NCBI GenBank assembly: GCA_016271365.2
Contig: CM028136.1
Coordinates: 467,106,001-467,170,000 of the forward strand
DNA length: 64,000 nt
Source of the DNA: Neoceratodus forsteri
Taxonomy: Eukaryota > Chordata > Ceratodontiformes > Ceratodontidae
Direction of reading: 5' to 3'
In this document: in pieces, positions 57,401 to 64,000 of the stretch
Position numbering within the stretch: the stretch's first letter is position 1
How the letters are laid out: the number at the start of each line of letters is the position of its first letter
Translations under genes and position numbers: made by a program
Notes under the pieces: generated by a model
Database searches by the model: none
Seen by the model: only the letters and a program-made list of their open reading frames with translations
What the model was told of the DNA's origin: nothing

Positions 57401-57735
57401 TTACAAAGTTTCCTCTTACAATATCAGTGGGGTGCATAAGCCCATAAAATGTTCCTGACTCATCCAACGTCTATGGAAGGAGAAGGTGTAAATCATTTTT
57501 TTTTTACAAGGAACCCATCTCTCCCTGGAGGAACAGCAGAAATTTTCTAAATTGGGTTTTAATAAGGTATTACTCCTCCCACAAATCTGGCTAATGATAG
57601 TAGGTGCTCATGTTAATTTGGAGGGGTATCTTATTTGAACTTCATACACAAGAAGGTGATTCAAAAGGGTATTATGTCGCCTTGGTAGGTATGCTGTATG
57701 GTCAATCAATCAGTCTGGCAAATGGCTATTTTCCT
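57401..57735 (+). pseudogene. Tx1/L1-type ORF2 endonuclease start
   Basis: The plus frames read S-Y-N-I-S-G-V-H-K-P-I-K (57420), then HLSLEEQQKFSKLGFNKVLL (57515-57575), then YYVALVGMLYGQSISLANGY (57672-57730). These are the successive N-terminal endonuclease blocks of L1/Tx1 elements. It is cut near 57735 by a minus-strand CR1 end. Confidence 0.65.
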
Positions 57736-58205
57736 CTGGCAACAGATAGAGGGATTTATAGGTTCATAGGTTCTACAGACAAGAGTGGGCATGCACCCAT
57801 CAAGCTTGTCTGCAGTGTTAAATGGAAACTACCAGTGAAACCACCACTCAATAAATGCTTATCTAATTGGGACTTAAAAATGTTTATGTTACCACAAACT
57901 ACTATTTCCTTTGGCAAGCTGTTCCAGTTACTCACAGTTATCTCGCTGAACGACTCTCTTCCTTCTGTTCTATAATGATTCTCACTAAGTTGTTTATTGT
58001 GTTCTCTTGTCACTTTTTCCCTATTGCTAAGTTTTAAATGTAGACTCTGTATTGTGTATGTACTAGACAATGCCTTATACACCTCTATCAGGTCTCTTCT
58101 CATCTTTCTCATCTCTAAGATGCAAAGCCTGAGCTCCTTCAATCTATTCTCGTATGACAATTCCTCAAGCCCCTTAATCATTATAGTTATGTTTTGAGTA
58201 TATCC
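57736..58205 (-). mobile_element. CR1 3' end fragment
   Basis: Minus frame 58181-57756 reads IKGLEELSYENRLKELRLCI, MRKMRRDLIEVYKALSST, LSENHYRTEGRESFSEITVS and NWNSLPKEIVVCGNINIFKS, the CR1 C-terminus. It is of another subfamily than the copies at 27 and 38 kb. The 3' tail is TTTATAGGTTCATAGGTTCT. Confidence 0.8.
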
Positions 58206-59680
58206 TTGGCACTAAGTCCTTACCTTAGGGTTATTATGTCCACCCAATAGGCTGCTAGATGCACATGTGATCAGAGAATCAAATTTCAGTTGCCTTAACT
58301 AGCCCTTACCTTCCCTGCCCAAACCAGTTCTAATGTGCATCTGACCAGGCTACTGCACTCTCACTAGTCCTGTGATAGTGCCTTTAAGAAATCAATATTA
58401 AAATTACACTGACCAAGGTAGGGAATTCTGCACTTATTTTAACCTCAGCACTACATTTGAGACCTAGACCAAGTTTTGTGATCTTTTTGTAGGAACTGTT
58501 CTTGGAAGTTAGATAACAGATATATCAAAAGACATCTTTGCAAGCAGGCGACCTCCACAATGCTACTAACAGTTCCTAGTCAGAATTCTGTGTTCATGCA
58601 GATAGGGCTGAAAATTTAATGGAATATAATATGCATCTCATTTCTGCAGTTCAAGCTTGGTGCCCCATGGACTATTATACAGTGAGTTACCACAGTACTA
58701 CACTCCAACAACCCCTCTTGTAGCAGTTGCAGTCGAGCACGTAGCTGGCCATTATACGTCATTATGTTTTTGCCCTTCTTAGTTCCTGTAGCCCCTAACC
58801 CAGTGGCTACAGTTGAGCTCAGCGAGCACCCTTCCAACCACCATGGCTTCCTGTTATAATCTCTTTATTAAGGCCTTGCCACTGCCTTTTTCTTGGATCA
58901 ATAAGACAACGACCCGCAGTGATATGCACAGATCACAAATGACATATCTTGAAGATTAATTATTTAAACCAATTAAAAGCTTCACATCTGGCTCCAAAGA
59001 TGAGCTGCAGTTCATCTCAACTGTTAGGCTTGTGACAGCAATAGCATTACTGCACCCTGTTTCTGGTACCTACTTCAGTAGGAAATATCCTTTTTGGAAA
59101 AAAAAACATCAGCGTTCCAGTCTGGCGGTATGATGGTGGTCCTCCACTTGGTCCCTACATGGCAATAACATCCTGACTTCCTCATCATGGCACCTATCCT
59201 GTGTGGAACTCCCTGCATTGTTCTTCTTTGTTTTTGCACACCATCTTCTCCAAATTTTCGAGGGCTTTCTCGAGGGTTGGTGATGTCTATGCTGCTCATG
59301 AGCATGGGGCATCTAGCCACTGTCTTGGGTATGGCAGAGTCCTGGCAGGTACCTAATGCCACACATGTGCACATCTTCACAACCACCATCTTAGCTACAG
59401 CAGCCTTACTGCGCATGCCTCAAATTTTGCACATGCACGTGGCTAAATAGCTACCATTTTGGGCATGACAACAGTACAAATGGGCAGATCTGACACATAC
59501 TCATTCAAATATATGAAACTTACTAAAGGACACGATTTGGGCTATGGCTGGTGCACTGAGGTACGGGCAGAAAGCAACACCTGGTCAATCCACTGGATAG
59601 ACTCAGGCTCGGCCTGCAGGAACCAGGATTTACATAATTTATTACTTATATAACTGAGATACATATCTTTCAAAAACAAT
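58206..59680. other. unannotated stretch
   Basis: No gene is convincing. The minus frame at 59416-59075 (113 codons) has scattered Trp/Lys-rich text (KSGCYCHVGTKWRTT) that weakly recalls Myb/SANT-like domains, but this is not enough to call. Confidence 0.4.
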
Positions 59681-59682
59681 TA

Positions 59683-61600
59683 TTGACTCTATTCAATGAA
59701 TTTAATTATATCACAGCCACTGCTGGCGAGCCACCCCACAGCCCCTCATGCAGTGGCCAACAGCAACAGCAATGGCTCACAAATACTCGGTATGCCTGCG
59801 TTTGTTTATGCAATGCATGCAGCAGACATGCCATACTAACCATGTCTATTTTGCTGTTCATGTTTCAGCTGATTGAGTTCAAAAAATATGTAACCTGCAA
59901 GGTTCCCCTGGTAGGAAACAGGAAAGGATTGCAATGCCCTGGGTGTGACATAGAAGAGCTGGATTTGATCATAGATCAGTCCTCCTCCTCAGGGGAGGAC
60001 TGTAGCTCAAGACAGGACAACTCCAATGGCATGGAGTGGCAAATGGACCCATCTGCCCTAATTAAGCAAACACAGATCTCTACAAAAGCAATGTTGGAAC
60101 AGCAACAATCATTTATGTTAAAAGTCATGGAACGCTTGGAGGCATTGTTGACTGCTTAGCCACCTAATGCCCCCTCCTCCAAAACCAATTACTCCACATC
60201 AAGAAATCAAAACAATCCTGACCTATCATTGGGAGCCAACCAAAATGAGCCAAATCAAACAAACAAGGATGGGGAGCAGGAGGACAACCAAGATGACTCA
60301 AGCGCAGACTTGGAACAAGAAGAGGACTCCTGCACTGAGGAAGAGGCTGCACTGACATCCAGACTATGTCCCTTTGAAGCAGTGCCCAAGCTGATCAAAA
60401 CAATCAAAGCAGTAGTGGGCTTCCAGCTTCCACCACCCCCACCAGACACAGCTTAATCCCATGATTAAACAAAAGCAGAAAAAAAGAGGATTTCTTTCCA
60501 ATATGCCCAGCCATTAAATATATGGTGGCTAAGGAATAGGAAGCTAGGGTTCCATCCAGAATCCCTGAATGCAAATCACTCAACCGCATGAACCCTATAC
60601 AAGAGGACATACTTCATAGCTGGTGCTGGGTGCTGCTAATTGATCCTCATATTGCAACCCTCAGCAAGAAAACCATACTCCCAGCAGATAGTAAAACAGC
60701 ACTAAAAGACCCAACGGACAAAAAGCTGGAAGAAATTTTGAAGAAGATATTCGAGATGGTAGGGTTGGCTGCATGGACCACTACTACTGCAATATATGCG
60801 GCCAGAGCTAAAATCACCTGGTTTGAAGAAGCCCTCAATAAAATGACTCCAAAATCAGGGGCAGCCAACCTCATGCACTCATCCCTACAGACAGCTAAAT
60901 ATATGGGAGATATGGCAGTTGATGTCCTTAGGTTAAAGGCTAGGGCATCCACTGTAGTCGGTAGAGCCAGATGCCACCTATGGCTAAAACTGTGGGCTGA
61001 AGACTCAGACTTGAAAGCTAGACTGCAAAAATTACTATTCAAAGGATGGCTGCTTTTTGCTGAAGAACTCCAAAAATTCCTTAAACAGAGATGAGAAGGG
61101 AAGGAACTGGTAAAAAATGAGCCCAGTTCAAGCTACCTCCGCATAGCTCACAGACACTGCAGCAGCAAGGGTAGCCACTGCAGAAGAAGGAACTAGTCCT
61201 TTTGGGGCAGAGTTAGCCATGGCAACTTCAAACCACATCCCCCCCCCCACTACCACTACTTGTCATCCTTCTGAGGCAGAGGGGACACCACAGATGAAAA
61301 TTCAATGCATCTGGCAGGGGCAGCCGGAAAACCAAACAATGACTACACACTCACCGACTTCCAGCATGACCATTATCCACACCCGTTGTCAATCAGCCAT
61401 GCCCAGTTGGAAGCAGATTGCAACTCTTCAAACACAGATGGACACAACAACAAATGACAAGTGGGTCAGGGAGGTAGCTTCAGAAGGCTACACAATACAA
61501 TTCGAAAGAAATCCTTCAAGAAACAGACTGTTGATCTCTCCAATAGAAAAATGAAGGGCTTCTCCACAACAAGTCGCATCAGCCATTGGAAAACTGATGG
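59683..61600 (+). pseudogene. DIRS/Ngaro-type retrotransposon gag-like ORF
   Basis: A cysteine-containing N-terminal region lies at ~59880-59960 (C-K-V-P-L ... QCPGCD). An acidic, Gln-rich linker follows (60000-60456). The best-kept part, 60588-61094, reads DPHIATLSKKTILPADSKTA, LKDPTDKKLEEILKKIFEMV, LQTAKYMGDMAVDVLRLKAR, RCHLWLKLWAEDSDLKARLQ and FKGWLLFAEEL. This is the characteristic conserved block of gag-like proteins in vertebrate DIRS/Ngaro elements. The frame is split into three pieces. The segment after 61094 is linker leading to RT. Confidence 0.8.
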
Positions 61601-62760
61601 AAAACCAGGTAATTCAACTGGTACCACCAAACAAACATGGTAAGGGTGTGTACTCTATTTTCTTCATGGTACCAAGGAAGATGGGAGACCTCAAGCCGGT
61701 CCTTGACCTGAAATTCCTCAACAAACACATCTGATACCAAATATTTAAAATGGAAACTATTCGAACAACGATCAAATGCATCAGTCTGGGAGATTTCCTA
61801 ACATCAATAGACTTAAAGTATGCTTACCTACGCGTACCCATATGTCCATCCCATTACTAATTCCTCAGGTTTTGCTTACTGGGACAATATTACCAATATC
61901 AGTTCCTACCATTTAGGCTAGCCTCTGCACTGAGAGTGTTCATAAAAATAGCAGCACACCTACGGGAACAGTCTACGGGAAACAATCTTAGTTTGTCTTT
62001 AATCTGGGTGGGGGTTGCCTTTCAGTAATCACATCCTTATACAATCTGTGACACTCGTAGCTTGATTTAAGAGTCATCTGTTTCAGCAGTGTTATCTTAT
62101 GTCAATTAAATTTATATGCAGTAGGATTCTTTGTATATGTGTTCCACCAAGCACCTTTGACCCGGGGACCCTCCTGGCTGAAGGCAGTATGGTACTGTTA
62201 AACTTCTCTGACATCATCTTCTGTATTTTTTAAATGAGTATTTTAAACCAATGGGGATTTTTTCTGTTTTTTTCTGCATGATCTAGCTGTTATAAGTATT
62301 GTATTTTCTAAACAACTGCCATTAGCTTCTGAAGAAGGACTGGTTGGGCCGAAAGCTAGAGCACTTTGTTCTTGTTGTTACATTCTATGTTGGTCCATTA
62401 AAAGGTATCAAATCATTTGCTTCTGGATCTATGGGAACAAGAAATTCATGTGGTTCCCTACCTGGCAGACTTGCTCACCAGGGCAAGAATGCCAACGCAA
62501 TCCCTTAAAGATGGTGATCAAATCCCTGCAGGAACACAGTTGGGTAGTCAACATGGACAAGAGTTTGCTACTCCTGTCACAAGGCATAAAACATCTGGGA
62601 TCAGACATAAACATGGCCAAAGGAGCAGTAAAACCTTTCCAGAAGAGAATATACAACATGAAAGAGCAGTAAAACAGCTCTGGGGGCAATCAAGTGCCTC
62701 CAGAGCACAAGTGTCTCAAGGACTTGGTTCAATGGCATCCAGTATAGATCTACTACCATG
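61560..62760 (+). pseudogene. DIRS/Ngaro-type reverse transcriptase, split and with a changed active site
   Basis: The reading is QQVASAIGKLMENQVIQLVP, then K-G-V-Y-S-I-F-F-M-V-P-R-K, LKPVLDLKFLNKHI, FLTSIDLKYAYLRVPICPSH, and QYQFLPFRLASALRVF (to 61970). An insertion follows at 61972-62428. It then reads LWEQEIHVVPYLADLLTRAR, where the usual Y-x-D-D box has A in place of the first catalytic D. The next blocks are SLQEHSWVVNMDKSLLL and IKHLGSDI. Frameshifts are present, so the enzyme is dead. Confidence 0.85.
61972..62428 (+). mobile_element. ~457-bp SINE-like insertion in the DIRS/Ngaro RT
   Basis: It is flanked by CTACGGGAACAG (61960-61971) and CTATGGGAACAA (62429-62440), a likely target-site duplication with two differences. 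The host RT reading continues on either side. The right part carries CTTCTGAAGAAGGACTGG, then TTGGGCCGAAAGCTAGAGC, and ends TTGGTCCATTAAAAGGTATC. This 3' motif resembles those of several vertebrate SINEs. Confidence 0.7.
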
Positions 62761-62879
62761 GGCAAGGTAGCACATGAGACCTCTCCAGATGCTCGCTATC
62801 AAAGCAGGCCCAATGACACAGGATGATCTAAATGACAAAATAAACCTAACAAACAAAGTCTCCTACTCTTAGGTGGTGG

Positions 62880-63560
62880 GAAAAGCCAAACAATTTGCAA
62901 ACAGGGATGCCTATAGTAATCCACTACCACTGTATAATAGACATGGACACAAGCCTCCTAGGGTGAGGTGTAACTCTCCAACACTGAACAGTGCAAGTGA
63001 GATGGTCAAAACCAGAAGCAAAGCTCCCAATAAACATTATGGAAATGACGGCAGTCTACAATGCACAGTTCACATTCCAAAAATTACTTCAAAGGCTCAT
63101 CAGTGCTAATAAGTTCAGGCAACAGAGCAACAGTGGCATACATCATCAAGCACGGGGACACTAGGAGCCTACAACTTCTTTGGAAAGACAGTAGAGTCAT
63201 GTCAAGGGCCATGAACAGTCTTCAACACATTGCAGCCATAGACTTAGCCAGGAAACTGAACACTACAGCAGACTGTCTCAGCAGGCAGCAGATACAACTG
63301 GGCAAATGGAGACTACACTTAGAGGTATTCCAAAGTATTCAGCGATGCTGGGGCCCACTTACAAGTACCTAATAGCAACCAGACAAAATACACAACTACT
63401 AACTTATTTTTTGATATTGAGGAACAGCCAAGCAGCAGGAGTGAATGCACTATCACAACAATGGATGACAGAATTCACATACATATCCCACTTGGTACTT
63501 CTGATAACACATGTACTGAACAATATCCGGTTACTCTGCATAAAAATCATAATGATCACA
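62880..63560 (+). pseudogene. DIRS/Ngaro-type RNase H domain remnant
   Basis: 63061-63372 reads SSGNRATVAYIIKHGDTRSL (equivalent to the T-D-N-x-T-x-V-A-Y block), then LARKLNTTADCLSRQQIQLG and LEVFQSIQRCWG. Frame 63306-63569 reads RQNTQLLTYFLILRNSQAAG, VNALSQQWM and THVLNNIRL, the conserved tail after RNase H. No methyltransferase follows before the recombinase, which favours a Ngaro-like over a DIRS1-like layout. Confidence 0.75.
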
Positions 63561-63617
63561 CCACATTGAGTTCAAGAGACCCTGGTTCGCAACAATAATA
63601 GCAATGGCACTGGACTC

Positions 63618-64000
63618 ATGGAGACTCCCCTACAGATAAGACCTACTAACACAGGGTCTAATATACCATCCAAATCCGAGCAAACTCCGACTTTTAGCTT
63701 GGCTGTTAAAAGAGAGAGCCTGCTAAAGAAAGGCTATCATGAAACAATCAATGAAACAATGCTGCAATCCAAAAGATCTTCCACTACTTCCACCTGTGGC
63801 AGACAGTGGCGAAGTGTCAGTACATGGTGCGAGTCAACCAGCATAAATGCCAAGGAAGTAGACATCCCACAGATTCTTCTGTATCAACAAGATTAGACAA
63901 AGGTTTGCCACCATCTTCCCTAAGAGTCCAACTCTCCACCATAGGAGCAGCTGTGGGCAGAGTTGGCAATGTCCTAACAGGCACCCACTCAGATGTGCTA
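63618..64000 (+). pseudogene. start of the tyrosine recombinase of the DIRS/Ngaro element, cut by the window edge
   Basis: The reading is SLAVKRESLLKKGYHETINE, then TMLQSKRSSTTSTCGRQWRS, VSTWCEST and QILLYQQD. It continues after a stop with K-V-C-H-H-L and a frame change. This is the SAM-like N-terminal core-binding domain of YR retrotransposons. The catalytic R-H-R-Y part must lie beyond 64000. This enzyme integrates a circular DNA copy in active relatives. Confidence 0.75.

Noticed and set aside
59075..59416. Myb/SANT-like domain of a Harbinger accessory protein
   Set aside because: Only a short Trp/Lys-containing stretch is suggestive. The helix spacing cannot be verified and no transposase is nearby.

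Overview
The window looks like intergenic or intronic DNA from a large, repeat-rich vertebrate genome. No host protein-coding gene, rRNA gene or intact tRNA gene could be recognised. Long open frames are rare, and nearly all that carry recognisable protein similarity are decayed retrotransposons. The mix is CR1, L2 and Tx1/L1-type LINEs, a DIRS/Ngaro-type tyrosine-recombinase retrotransposon, Ty3/gypsy integrase, tRNA-derived SINEs, a MIR-like core SINE and many foldback DNA elements. That mix, and the CR1 3' ends, fit an amphibian. A caecilian is my best guess from memory of similar CR1 tails, but it is unproven.

Layout. 1.0-1.6 kb: a ~595-bp SINE with target-site duplications. 2.9-5.3 kb: a broken L2-type LINE split by a three-unit tandem tRNA-derived SINE array. 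6.5-8.8 kb: the 3' part of a Ty3/gypsy element, interrupted by a second copy of the ~595-bp SINE, with a 490-bp TA-flanked foldback element next to it. 10.67-12.58 kb: a 1.9-kb palindromic element with TTA duplications. 13.1-16.9 kb: a nearly full L2 (minus strand) with a nested LINE 3' end; another L2 follows at 17.4-18.4 kb. 19.4-21.4 kb: a Tx1/L1 fragment split by a CR1. 23.1-42.2 kb: a very large nested palindrome region carrying two CR1 insertions, one of which is itself split by a nearly full-length CR1. 42.3-45.0 kb: a LINE tail, a foldback element and Tx1/L1 ORF1. 45.6-47.4 kb: a second palindromic element. 47.5-52.4 kb: a ~5-kb APE-type LINE (minus) carrying a CR1 insertion. 52.5-55.3 kb: more palindrome-family repeats. 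55.3-58.2 kb: Tx1/L1 pieces and a CR1 tail. 59.7 kb to the end: a DIRS/Ngaro-like element (gag, RT, RNase H, start of the recombinase) that runs off the right edge.

The most unusual content is the family of palindromic DNA. The core at about 31.7-37.5 kb is an inverted repeat with two ~2.5-2.7 kb arms. It is built from smaller hairpins and from ~194-bp satellite-like monomers. Several distinct palindromic families in the window carry tandem arrays (period ~55-72 bp) of an 18-nt word, TCCCTGGTRGTCYAGTGG. This word differs by about one base from the 5' end of vertebrate tRNA-Glu, including its Pol III A box. As far as I know this architecture is not a named class.

All coordinates of repeat edges are read by eye. 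Those given with target-site duplications are the most reliable.
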